64,000 nucleotides of DNA from Pocillopora verrucosa (lineage: Eukaryota; Cnidaria; Anthozoa; Scleractinia; Pocilloporidae): the NCBI RefSeq assembly GCF_036669915.1, contig NC_089315.1, positions 25,814,932-25,878,931 of the forward strand, read 5' to 3'. Both the position numbers and the translations under genes were made by a program. The notes under the pieces are model-generated. The model saw nothing but the letters and a program-made list of their open reading frames with translations, was not told the origin of the DNA and did not search any database. Shown here piece by piece: positions 12,301 to 23,091 of the stretch (within the stretch, counting starts at the first letter, position 1; each line of letters opens with the position of its first letter).

Positions 12301-15300
12301 TATTGTATTGGCTGCAAGATAAAGTAAGAGCTTCAAACCATGTGATGTACACCAAAAGACCAAAGTTTGAACGGATTAAGAAACAATAGTGAACAACATC
12401 ATAATTTATGTTACAGGGTAAGCTAATGTGCTGAGTAATTGGGATTCCATTCTCAAACCATTTTCTCCTCAGCTCTGCAATGGTCCTCTGAAATTTTTTA
12501 ATGAATCTAAATTCTGTTTTTGAAAAGCATTGGGTAAGTCAAGTTTTAGTGAACTTTCCAACAACTAAATCTCAAGCACAGTTATTTTTAAGTAAGACGG
12601 TGGCAAGATACACTAAGCAAATTAACCAAGCTCAATAAAAATACGAACTTAAACAGCTTTACTGAAAAAAGTTGAAGTACTATCTATTGTAATGGTCTGT
12701 AATGTTTCCCGAACGTTCCCTTGGTGACAACTTTATGTTAATTCATCGACCTTTGTACCGCCAGTCAATATAGTTTTGTGCGTAACACGCTTCAGCATAA
12801 CTTATACCCCATTCACACCAGCAAAACATGTTTTGTTAAACTGGTTTTCATTGAATGAAAATTATAAACAGAGAACTGAAAAACTTGATTTTCCATTGGA
12901 TTCAAGTACTAGCTAACTTGTATTTCCAATGTGCTACATTCAAGTCAAAAATATTCGGTTAAATAGTTTCTATGAAGAGAAAAAAAATTAAACTGTGTTT
13001 AACAAAACAACCTTTAAACATGTTTAAGCTTTGGTGTGAATGGGGCATTAGTTTCCTCTAGTCTTGCTAGGAAATAGTTCTTACGAAAGTTTGTAAACCC
13101 GCTTCCATCCCAATTCTGAAATGCCAAAACAGTTGTAAAGGTCCCTTTTGTAGTTCTTATTTCTTATTTGGAAACTTCACAATGTGACGGTCTCGGTTAG
13201 TGTTGAGGTTACAACTCGAATATAAAAATAGCATACGCGTGTATGCATGAGCTCTCGCAAGTAACTTCGTCCCAGATTTCTGGTGAAAGGATCTTGTTTC
13301 AACAAAATCATTTGGAAATCCTCTTATTATTAAGACTGTTGTGTCCCCTTTCTGCTCATGGACCATGGAACCTTTCTGCTCGCTTTAACAACGATATTTT
13401 TACAGATTGAAGCACATTAGTTTAATGAGTTCATGTTTTGTGTTCACTAATTGTAATCCACCTATGAATATCACCCCATCAGGAACTTACTTTTAATTGC
13501 ATCTTTTTGTCTTTATCTTTTGTGGCCTCATCCAGTATTGTTCTTGATTCAGTCTTTCACTAGCCTCGATGTTGAAAACGGTTTCTTGCTGAACATTTAC
13601 TATACAACGCCAAACATTGTTCGATTATAAATTTGTAGCAAACTGCATTGAAGCATAATTTTTAGCTATGCATGAGAGACCATGGGTCTATCTGCCCTTA
13701 TCAGGGATAATAAGCACAAAAGTTCGAAGAACATTTTATTAATCAATTTTTGTTTACGTGTCCTCTTGTAACGGGCGTTTCCCAAAAGAGATGTTCACTT
13801 GTGTTCTGAAAGCGTTGAATTGAGATAAAATTGTGCAATTTTTCTGTTTTGATTCAAGTTTGACCTTTTTTTTTTCAGATGCAAGCCCTGTTCTACCACA
13901 ACCAAAGCAAGTCGCAGGCATTTCATGGTAACCTGGACACAAAGTCGGTACGTAAGGCCATCACCCTTCACCCGGTAAAACAACCGTCGTACATGTACCG
14001 TTTGCAAGCACATTTCATGTCCATACGCATTCAAGACCTTCAGTACCAAGCAACTAAGCTGCAAAGAGTCCTCAAGAACATGGATCTACTGCTGAACTCT
14101 ACGATCAGTTCGCTGTCAACGGAAGAAAAAACCAGCCTCCAAGGCGCGCGAGATTTTCATCACCAGCTTAGTTCAAGATACCATGAGCCTTGGGACATGT
14201 TCACGGCGCAAAAATTCTACTCCCTAGCCACGCTTCAGCCGCCTGAAACAGGCATGCGCGACCCGTGGAAAGACGGACTTAATCACGTGCTTGGGCAGAC
14301 AATGGGATTAATCAATGAGGAGGCAAAGCGAGTTCTTCATCGCAGCCTTGAATTTAAAAAAATGAATCACGGGTACATGCGAGTACATCCACTGTACGGT
14401 GCACAGTACCTCATGGACATGCTCATGAAGTATCATCGGCACATTGGACACAACCGGAGGCGCATGACTGTACACGTGCGTCACCACGCCTTTCTACAAT
14501 TGCCATTTGGCAACATGGTCTACAGGGCCGAGCCCCTTCTAAAAGAGGTCCCCTCGGTGCATTTTATCCTCCCCCTAACCGGTCGCATTGGAACGTTCCG
14601 CCGTTTTATGAAGAATTTCGAAGACGTCTGCCTGAAAAGACGAGAGAACGCGAAACTTCTGGTGGTATATTTTCCTTCCGTGACTCCTGCGCATGAGCAC
14701 AAAACTGTAATGAAAGACTACCAAACGAGGTATCCTGAGGCAGATCTATTGTGGCTGGAAGCAATAGGAGATTTTTCACGCGGCCTTGCTCTTTCTCTTG
14801 GGGCGAACCAGTTTGACAAAAGTGCTTTGTTGTTCTTCTGCGACGTCGATTTGGTTTTTAATGCCGAGTTTCTGTATCGCGCTCGTATGAACACGATACT
14901 TGGTCAACAAGTGTATTATCCTATGGTGTTTAGTCAGTTTGATTCCGAGATCACATATCCCAATCATACAGTTCCCAAAGACCAGTTCACAGTGAGCAAG
15001 GACGCTGGATTCTGGCGAGCTTATGCGTTCGGCATAGTCGCTGTTTACAACCACGATTTACGAGTTGTTGGGGGTTTTGACACAACAATTCAGGGGTGGG
15101 GGCTGGAAGATGTGGATTTGTACGAGAAGTTTGTTAGGCATCAAGACATTAGCGTGTTCCGTGCGGCGGATCCTGGCTTGGTTCACGTATACCATCCGGT
15201 CATCTGTGATCCTAAGCTTGTAGATCGACAATATGCTATGTGCCAGGGCTCGAAAGCGTCCGGTTTTGGCTCAGAAAAGTCGTTAGTCCGTCATATGTTG

Positions 15301-15324
15301 TCAAAAGCTTACATAAATAGGTAA
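9311..15324 (+). CDS. CHSY1: chondroitin sulfate synthase (CHSY1/3 type)
   Basis: This Golgi type II membrane glycosyltransferase builds the chondroitin chain by alternately adding GlcA and GalNAc. Exon 1 is 9311-10054 and exon 2 is 13879-15327 including the stop; the join reads CTWSFE-MQALFYHN, matching human CTWSYE-MQQLFYEN. The protein has about 729 residues (human CHSY1 802). A short cytosolic tail and a membrane anchor (about residues 10-29) precede an N-terminal GT31-like domain with the metal-binding D147-D148-D149 in RSDDDVY. A C-terminal GT7-like domain carries D570-V-D572 in FFCDVDLVF, then GWGLEDVDL and a conserved cysteine-rich end (FCDP-like, MCQGSKAS). A single 3.8 kb intron contains a Harbinger-like MITE and a direct repeat. 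It could be co-orthologous to vertebrate CHSY1 and CHSY3. Confidence 0.95.
10659..10928. repeat. two-copy direct repeat in CHSY intron
   Basis: About 80 bp at 10659-10738 recur at 10849-10928 with only a few differences. Both copies contain ATCAAGAATTTAAACTC and CAAAACAGATACTCTTGAAT. The period is 190 bp, so one and a half units of a longer repeat may be present. Confidence 0.7.
12802..13050. mobile_element. PIF/Harbinger-like MITE with TTA target duplication
   Basis: The element runs 12805-13047. Its left end reads TACCCCATTCACACCA and its right end is the near-perfect inverse (TGCCCCATTCACACCA on the other strand). TTA flanks both sides (12802-12804 and 13048-13050). A three-base TWA duplication is the hallmark of PIF/Harbinger insertions. 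The interior is AT-rich with no open frame. It sits in the CHSY intron. Confidence 0.65.
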
Positions 15325-15571
15325 AGTTACAAAACAGTAGAGAGCAATTTTAAATTTAATTTCGAAACTATTCTGGATCAGATTGGTTTCGCTGTACTTC
15401 GCTCAGTGATTCGTGAAGGAATTTGCGTCTCTTTTCCGACCAATTAAATTAAAAAGTAAATTAATTGCAACTCGGTAATTTGCGTCTTCCCGCGCTACAG
15501 TCTCTCTGCCTTTTTTTCGGTTGAGGTCTCATTCACTTCTGGTGATATTTCCTATGTTTCGATTGGCCGCT

Positions 15572-15611
15572 ATTATTATTATTATTATTATTATCATCAT
15601 CATCATCATCT
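15572..15611. repeat. (ATT)n then (ATC)n microsatellite
   Basis: About eight ATT units pass directly into about five ATC units, a compound trinucleotide tract just downstream of the CHSY stop codon, probably in the 3' UTR. Confidence 0.85.
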
Positions 15612-15717
15612 TTATAATTATCATTGTTAATACAGATTATTATTTATTCGTCTCATTCTTTTTTTTGTGGGGGGAGGAGGTTGCCCCGCCCTTGTTTAGT
15701 CCATGGATTGGTCCACA

Positions 15718-15882
15718 CTAGGGAACCTCAGCGGTTGAGGCCCAAGGACCATCATCGGTTATGTCTTGGGGATCAACATCGGTTTCGCTCAAGAACCAAA
15801 ATTGGTTTGGCTTGGGGACCATAATCAGTTTGGCCGGGGGACCAAATTGGTTATTACAGGGGACCAAAAATGGTTATGACTA
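15718..15882 (+). repeat. ~23 bp GGGGACCA minisatellite
   Basis: Seven degenerate tandem units of 22-25 bp share the pattern GGGACCAxxATYGGTTTGGC. The last units are most alike (GGGGACCATAATCAGTTTGG, GGGGACCAAATTGGTT, GGGGACCAAAAATGGTT). Degeneracy rises toward the left end. An open frame crosses it but only translates the repeat. Confidence 0.75.
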
Positions 15883-18042
15883 AGGGCGAACCGTGTCGAG
15901 CTTCTCCAAAGCAGGTCAGGTTTATGCTGTACATGAATTCCTTTCTTAATTAATAGGAATGTCTTGCTCGGCATTTTAATTTAGCTCGAATTATATTTGA
16001 AACTTTATTTGTGAAGTTGTTTATTCCTTGTTAAATGGGGGGAAATTTGAGAGAATAACGAAACTTCGCTCTTTTACCGCAAGTTTTGACCAATTTTTTA
16101 GTATTTAATTATTACAGGCGAAGGGCGTTAGAGAGTGGCATGGTAATCGCAATTGGGAAATTTTTCTTTATCGCTGTGATGTTAAACGTTTTGTTTAAAG
16201 TTGGTTGATATTTTGTCATATTTGTTATTTAGGGCGTATTTTAGCTATTTATAACACAAGATATTAAAATAAAAATAGATATTTAGTCGAAAGTCCTGTT
16301 ATTTATTATTTCTAATATTGTTTGCTATGTTCTTTTGTAAGCAAAAGGGTTGAGACAAAAAATTCTTTTCAAGAGTGTTATACAAAATTATCCTTCCCCC
16401 ATCTTTCTAGTCTTTTTCCTTCCACCTCGTATACAAAGAACTGTGAATAAAAGCCCTATCTGTTAGGATTGAATTCAATTAAGACTAATTACGAGCGTTC
16501 ACAGGGAGTTGAACTCAGGACTAATAATAAACGGGTACTTTTGGTGGTCCGAATAGCACTTGCCCCCAGGACCTCCCGATTATGATCCGACTCGCTAGAC
16601 GCTTGATCATGCTGCGGATCCACTAACGAAGGCTTCCGGTGGCGGAAGATAGACATCTCAAGAGGCCAAACAACACAATTGTGTACCTTTGCTAAGATTC
16701 ATGGCTGTGGAAACCATGATCCCCTTCTCCGATCAGTGTCACACACTGGGTTGGGTTCATTTTTAGGGGTTATCGGATGATTACACCTTAACAAAATGAA
16801 AGAAGGGGAAACTCAAATGTCAGTCCCCTTTTGTACCTATAATCGTCTCTGGAAGAGAAAGTTCTGGTCACATACAGAGGGAATTTTTTTATTATTGAGA
16901 AAGATGATAGGTAGAAAAAAAAATTAAAAAAATCCTCTGGAGGAGACTTTTTTTCTTTTTTTAGAATGTTTCAAATTTACATTGCGGAAATTTGAAACAT
17001 AGTGAGATCTTGTAACTCTAACAAAAAGAGCCATGCTCGTCATATCGTTTGCTGACAGAAACTACCATGCTGTTCCTCTCTTTATTGACGCTATCGTTTG
17101 ACAGATAAACTTTCTAAATTATGGAACTGGAAAATAATTATCCATTTCCATGTATCATGGAAGTGGCTGATCACCGTTTTTCACCAAAGTATCGCACATT
17201 CATTTGCATAACACGCGATCTTCCCTCCAAAAATTTCCGAACTGAAAAATTTAAAAATGCTTTTTCTGACACTGAATTAAATTTAGTTCAGGCAGTTGGA
17301 GCTGTGGGAATGAGTTACCAGCCTGCATAAGAGATCTACCAAGAAAATATTTTCGAATAAAACTCCATGATATTTTTGGCATCCTGACAAACGAACACAA
17401 TTAAAAACTGGAACAATTGTAAAAAGGTAAATTAATGTAAATAGTAGTGTGATATTCGACTTTTAATCGATAATTTCATTTTCGACCTAATTCGTGATAG
17501 TGAAATATGTTAAATTGTAAACACTTCCCACCACTAAATTAAATTTAGTTTAGGCTGTTGGCCTAGATATCAGTAACGCACCTTAAATTAGCTAAGGCTA
17601 TTTGCGAGTCGGTCAAAGTAACCGATACTACGATAATCGAAGAAAGGTGAATGTGTGAGGGTTAAAGCAGCTTTACCGAAAGGAGTTAATGCAATCTAGC
17701 AGCGTGCTTGAGTACGTTTCGCTTTCTCGTTTCCTCTATTCCTTCCCGCTTTGTGTTTTTCATCCATTCTTTCGTTTGTGAAAATTCACGCGTAAAACTT
17801 CTGTTCTAGCAATTACTGTTGTGATGCCTCAAATATTTTAGTTCTGCTGAATTGTTTAATCTAATTGTTTACGAAAAAGAAAAAAAAAAGCTCAGTTAAC
17901 TGCGCAGATGTAGTTTTGTCACTGCGTTATTGCGTGACTAAAGAGATACGATTCACCATCCATGTGGACCAGACTTTCAGACTCAAAGATCATAGGGTCG
18001 GACTTTGATTTTCCTTTATATTAATTCCCTTGAAAATCTACT

Positions 18043-18897
18043 ATGAAGCGTTATTATTACGGCCTGATAGGTACTCTTCTGGTTCTTGTCACAAGCTGTG
18101 TTCCTTTAGTCATCCTCGAAGCAGCAAGCTTTTGCGGTAAGGAGAAGGCTTCTGCCTTGATTCAGTGGATTGTCTCGAATGCCTTCTCCGCCGTCATCAC
18201 GAAGAAGACTGATAGCGGACTTACAAGATGGTATTTGAAGGATATTGAACTGACCCGCTCAGAACAGCTGACGAGGAAAGTTTTTTCCAGCCTTTTTGGG
18301 CTGTTCTTTACAATGTTTACCCTTGCTTCAAGTGTGTTTTGGGAAAACTTACTTCTCGACGTGAGCTACGGTTGCAAACCGGATGATGCTTCCGTGTCTA
18401 TGGAATGCTTCGAATACAACATCAAGGAAAACGTGGAGTTCTGGAGAGCATTTGCAAGGCTTGGAGAAGATCCGATCGATTGTAGCAGTCCTAAGTATCT
18501 TAATGGATCTGTGGGTGTGATTTGCTACCAAATGGTCTTCAATATTGGCGTTGCTTCCGGGGCAAGTTACGGTGTATTCAAACTGGCTATGATTGCAGTC
18601 AGTGCAGCTACCAGCGCCATGTTGCTGCATAAACGATCGAAAAATGTAAACAGAACGAAGATCATTGTTGCTGTGTTAATCGTTACACTGTACGCGGCTT
18701 TCGTAGTTTCGCAAGTTGTCGAAACGGAGAAGGGACCATCTAGTTTAGTCGTCATGATCGATTCACACAATGTGGCGATCTATCTTCAAGTGCTTATGGG
18801 ATTGGGTGCTGTCTTGTCATTCGTGTATTTTGTTCCTTGGAAGCAACTCGTTGCTTTTCAAAGTAATTTGTACCTGTATGATCCCATACTTTGACCT
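18043..18897 (+). CDS. unknown intronless multi-pass membrane protein
   Basis: I do not recognise this 283-residue protein. It is a single open exon starting at MKRYYYGLIGTLLVLV and ending with a TGA at 18892-18894 or just after. Hydrophobic stretches suggest about five membrane spans: residues 8-27, 82-105, 163-190, 201-221 and 243-265. Between spans 2 and 3 lies a roughly 60-residue loop with four cysteines (in GCKPDD, MECFEY, DCSSP, VICYQM) and an NGS glycosylation sequon, so this loop is probably extracellular or luminal and disulfide-bonded. A sequon also occurs near the short basic linker before span 4. A polyadenylation signal lies 28 bp past the stop. The absence of introns, unlike its neighbours, may point to retroposition or to a lineage-specific family. 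Confidence 0.8.
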
Positions 18898-18921
18898 TCT
18901 TATCGCAATTTTCCATTCATT

Positions 18922-18927
18922 AATAAA
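18922..18927 (+). terminator. polyadenylation signal AATAAA
   Basis: AATAAA lies about 28 bp after the stop codon of the intronless membrane-protein gene, supporting that open frame as a real transcription unit with a very short 3' UTR. Confidence 0.5.
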
Positions 18928-20680
18928 TCAGAGCTAATATTGTTTACAAAATTGTATGATTTAAGGGTTGTAAGCTCACTGATAAGGTGTAGATGGTGAA
19001 GAGCTTGGTCACAGGAGAGCTTGTTTGAAGAGTGACCAGTCATTTAACGGACATGTTAACTGGCTGACAGCCAACTCACCAACACTGTGGTCCACTTGCC
19101 AACAACTTTGCCAAAAAATTACACCTACTCTATACCGAAAGGTAATTAAACAGTAAGGAATATAAAAGAGTCACTAAACTGAATTGACTGAGGGTGTCAG
19201 TGAAGTGACCAAATAAGACTGTCCAGGAGTTGAGGAATGGTTAAGGCAAGCTGACATGTCAGCAAAGTTAATGGGTACTGTTGGAAGGCTAGAGGTTATA
19301 CAGTGGAATAACCTGTGCAGGAAGGGAGAGGATAAAAAGAGGAACCCTCCCAAACCTTGTGCATTCCCCCCCCTGCCCCTTCTCGTCTTGCACCTGCTTC
19401 TCAGGCTGAATGTAAGGATGATCTGAGTAAAAACTATGCTTGTTTTTCAATATTTAATTCCAAACTAAAGAGAGATAGGATATTATTATAATTTTATTAA
19501 TCTGTCTCATAAATACAGTAAACATTGTAGGAAATTTTCTTTGTAGGTGGCACATCAAAGCAAGTGAGTTGCCCCCCAAGACGCATTCACTATACTTTTG
19601 CAAAATAAACCTCCAGATATACAGCAGGCTGCCAAAAAGTTCTAATCTGCATCAATTCCAGGTCTGACAGTTCAAACAAGATTGTAATAAAAATACATCT
19701 GAGGTTACCTTGTTCAACCATCGCAACTGGTAGTGTACTTGTTAACAGCCTTGGAAATCCATTTAGTTATAAATAATATGTAAAAAGAGAAAACTCCCTG
19801 AAAATTAAATGTTAGAGATTCCACTTCAAAGTCCAGTGATAAAGTTTTCATCAATTAATATGATCACAGAGCAACTCTACATTCTTTGCATCATTTCTAC
19901 ACAATTAATGAAGGTGTTGTCAATTAAGAATACTTCTTTCTACCATGTAAACCTCCAGTTAAAGACATAACTTTAAAAGAAATTATCACAAAATTCTCCC
20001 CTTCATCTCTAGCTGATAATGAGGAGAATGAAGACACACCATTCTAAAAATGATTAAATAATTTTTTTGAAATAATTATTAAAGTAAGTTTGTTTAATAA
20101 TGATATTAATACATTATCATTGATTTATATCACACTAGGATTGCTTAAATGCTCTGCTGTAGGATAAATCTGTCAAAACTGATTTATTTGACAACTTTGC
20201 CGCCAAATCTGATCAAAATTTGCCAAGGTGCATGCAGAACCAAAGGGGGAAATGTCTCATAGTTACAATAACATTATTTCATCAACAGGAATCAAGAACA
20301 GACCTTATAAAATTCATAGGAAAAGACTCACTATTTTTCTCTTATCTTAACCCTTGACACCCTAACATCAGTATGCAAATTCTCCATACTGTTCTCCATA
20401 CATTTCCTAAGGCACTTGAGTAGGAGAATTTGTTTAACAATCAACAGCTTTTTTGGATGGTGATTATTTCCTTTATTCTTGTGATGTTAGTGTTTGATTC
20501 AGGAGTGATAATATGCGAGGACATCAGATGCTAGTTACTTTTGGGGTCTCCAAGGGTTATTAATAGCAATTATGATTCAAATTTGAAAATATTTGCAAGT
20601 ACAAAATTGAAGTAACAAAATTGCAGTGGTGAAAGTACCACTCTTTAACTGATTCAGTAGCATTGGGTTTTGTCTCCCTA
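18928..20680. other. intergenic region before PTTG1IP
   Basis: Between two convergent genes. I see no coding exon. It holds one TTAA-type MITE (20347-20563) and AT-rich sequence; part is probably the PTTG1IP 3' UTR. Confidence 0.5.
20347..20563. mobile_element. TTAA-flanked MITE, copy 1
   Basis: It starts TTAACCCTTGACACCCTAAC and ends near AAGGGTTATTAA. It shares the internal blocks CTCCATACTGTTCTC, GGAGAATTTGTTT and CCTTTATTCT with the copies at 38.5, 47.5 and 49.0 kb. Confidence 0.65.
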
Positions 20681-22753
20681 CTATGCGAGTTCACCATCAT
20701 CTTCATTTGTAAGCAGTCCATATTTCTGACGAATTGCATCAGTTCTGATTTTCCTGTCTGCTCTTCTCTCTGCATTTCTTTTCTGTGCCTCTTCTCGTCT
20801 TTTCTGCATCTTTCTGTCTTCCTTTCGGTAACTCAGTTGTCTGCGTTTTCGACAGCACAGACAGTAAATACAGCAGCCAGTTAACACCAGGACCACAAAA
20901 GCCACACTTGGTATGACATAAATTAGAACAGAACCTAAAGTAGAGAAATATAATGAGCAATGATGTTAAAATCACTAGGAAAGGTAGAAAAGACAGAAAA
21001 TAAAAAACAAAACAAGAGAAAGCTGTATAACACAGTTTAAAGTAGAAGTACAGATACACTGTAGTCATCCCTGCCATGTCAGAGTAAGACTCAAGCCCAG
21101 GAATTCTGGGCTGCAAGTCTAATAATTTACTTTCAGTAACACTGTCTGTGAAATGTGCCTGCAGTTACAGCTGGCTGCTTATGCACTGATCAACTTCAAA
21201 GCTTCCACACCCCCTCCCCCCAGTAACCAATAGGCATTTGACTGTCATCCATGTCCAGGGGGTGGAGAATTTTAACCTTGCCTGAGTGGGGTGGGGCATT
21301 TGAACTAGAAATGCCAAGTTCCTCCAGTGTAATACACATATTGTAATGGAGGAGTTTAAAGGTAAAGAGTCTGTTTTTGTGAGTGATTGGCTTAGAAAGA
21401 CAATTTTCATATTGTAGAATGATGTTTACAAGTGAAAACCTAACAGCAACACCAAAAACTAATACAAGACTTTGTTACATTCTACAACATTTGCTGATCA
21501 CACAAAGAATTGTTCAACATTGGGTGGGGCATTAGAATGGAATTTTGGCCCGGGGGGAGACAGGGAGAAGGGGGGATTTAAATGAGCTGATCTTCAAAAG
21601 TTTAAATACCTGAGAGGTACCCCAGGGGAAAGGGGGGTGATGCTGAAGTTTCAAATAAATCAACACATTATGACAGAGTCAATGCAGAAGGCAGCCATTC
21701 ATAGATGTTGGGCCTTAGAGTTTGACTGTCTTTATTCAATGAAGTTCAAAGCAGGGTAAAATTTCTTCACAGCCCCATACTATTGTTAAACAAATCTGTT
21801 TTCCCAATGGCAATGTATTGTTTATGTCATTGTTTTCTCTATCCAAGAACTGAATGCATAATGTAGGATGGGGCTGTGCAGAAATTTTACCCAAAGCAGG
21901 ACCCATTTATAACCCTTATTACAGTTACTTTTAGTGATGTCTCTTTATCAAAAGTAACCTTAAACACAAATAAAGAAGCAATTTAATTGATAGATCAGAA
22001 AATCGGTGAGAAAAGAAAACGGATCACTTTCGACTTCAACTTTATTCCAGTGTACCTCTCGACCAGGGAATATATATAACGGCGTTATATGTGACTCATA
22101 GTTTATATACTGGAAGTTTTACGCCACTATCTCAGTCGGTAGATTAATTATAATAAATTGATATATAATTTAATTATATTACTGGCGTAAAATTTACAAT
22201 ATATATATCACCGACTGGAAGAAATTACGCCGTTAGTTATTAGTGTAAAACCTTACATATATACATCACCGACTGGAAGAATCTCTACCACTCCTATCTT
22301 TCGTTGACATCTACCTTTTGAAGAAATCGTACAATAAAAATTCAAAACGTTACCTGCAACAAAACACTGCTTCCAATACCATTTATTTCCCTTGCAGTTG
22401 TGAGGAATAATCTTGATGCCCGCATCGTACTTCTTACATGTTACATCCGCGGCGCACCAGAAGCAACTGATATCTTTGACACAGTCACCACACGAAGTGT
22501 TTTTCTGTGAACAGGTCGTTTCAGGTGTTGGTGACGAAGTTGGTAGAACAGACGTGCTTGTTCTATTGCTACTTGTGGTAATCGGAACGGTAGTACTCGG
22601 CGATGAACTTTTCGAACGTGTCGAAAAAAGTGGAGTTGTCGAAGGTGTCGATCGCTTTGTTGTGGTAGTATTAGCTGTGGTCGAAATGTTAACTGCAAAC
22701 ACACAGCTCCAGAAATAGATAACAAAGAAAATACACAAAACTAAGTTCTTCAT
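20681..22753 (-). CDS. PTTG1IP: PTTG1-interacting protein (PTTG1IP / PBF)
   Basis: This single-pass membrane glycoprotein in mammals binds securin and some transporters, and traffics between membrane vesicles and the nucleus. Exon 1 is 22354-22753 and exon 2 is 20681-20934, joining as FVAG-SVLIYV; total 217 residues (human 180). Order of parts: signal peptide (residues 1-20, cut after CVFA); a Ser/Thr-rich mucin-like stalk (about 22-80) that is much longer than in human; a PSI-type cysteine module (CSQKNTSCGDC, SCFWC, CKKY, NCKG, KQC); a membrane span (about 134-158); and a basic, highly charged cytosolic tail. The tail ends with IRQKYGL, matching the conserved human IRKKYGL. ARMC6 starts 338 bp away on the other strand. 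Confidence 0.9.
21187..21665. mobile_element. inverted-repeat element with GAAGCTTC-like ends, copy 1
   Basis: In the PTTG1IP intron. The left end reads CAACTTCAAAGCTTCCACAC followed by a C-rich run; the right end is its inverse (GTGATGCTGAAGTTTCAAAT). The layout equals the better preserved copy at 26506-26881. Confidence 0.5.
22060..22285. repeat. nested inverted and direct repeats
   Basis: In the PTTG1IP intron, TTTTACGCCA (from 22118) and TGGCGTAAAA (to about 22193) form an inverted repeat around an AT-rich core. ATCACCGACTGGAAGAA occurs twice (about 22207 and 22266), with the inverse AGTCGGT near 22134. The block could form alternative hairpins. Confidence 0.55.
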
Positions 22754-23091
22754 TCTGTCTAATAATTTGGGAAAAGAAGGAAATAGCGATAAACAGCACC
22801 AATCTTTCTCAATAAACTGTTGTGAAATGCTACACTTTCAAGAATGATGATGAAATAAATTATTTACGAAGAAGCCTGGAACTAGCCATAAAAAAACGTG
22901 TTGTTTGCGTGAAGTTGCGTGAAACGTCACGTGAAATGAAATCATCCGAACAAGGTTTTAGTCAGCGGTTGATAGAAAGAAGTTAAGAAAATGGCGGAAA
23001 ACTGTAATTTAGTTCGTACCGTTTGAAACGTTGATTCCTTGATCGTTAAAGGTAGATCTTCGCTCTTGTGGTGAAAGTATCCCATATTACC
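22754..23091. promoter_or_regulatory. shared promoter region PTTG1IP / ARMC6
   Basis: Only 338 bp separate the two divergent start codons, so a bidirectional promoter is likely. It contains GTCACGTGAA with CACGTG at 22928-22933, a palindromic E-box of the USF/MITF/TFEB type. No TATA box is evident. Shared control is inference from spacing. Confidence 0.5.

Larger units (their letters stand above)
15325..18042. other. CHSY 3' region and intergenic DNA
   Basis: No gene recognised. It contains the CHSY 3' flank, an (ATT)n/(ATC)n microsatellite near 15572-15611, a seven-unit minisatellite at 15718-15882, and AT-rich sequence up to the start of the next gene. The open frames here are short and unsupported. 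Confidence 0.5.

Noticed and set aside
15624-15824. A 66-codon frame
   Set aside because: It only translates the GGGGACCA minisatellite and adjoining low-complexity DNA.
22413-22718. A 101-codon plus-strand frame over PTTG1IP exon 1
   Set aside because: Its Val-rich stretch is just the antisense of the Thr/Ser stalk.
23068-23091. An upstream start for ARMC6
   Set aside because: The in-frame codon is GTG, not ATG. The first ATG at 23092 has a good context and fits the family.
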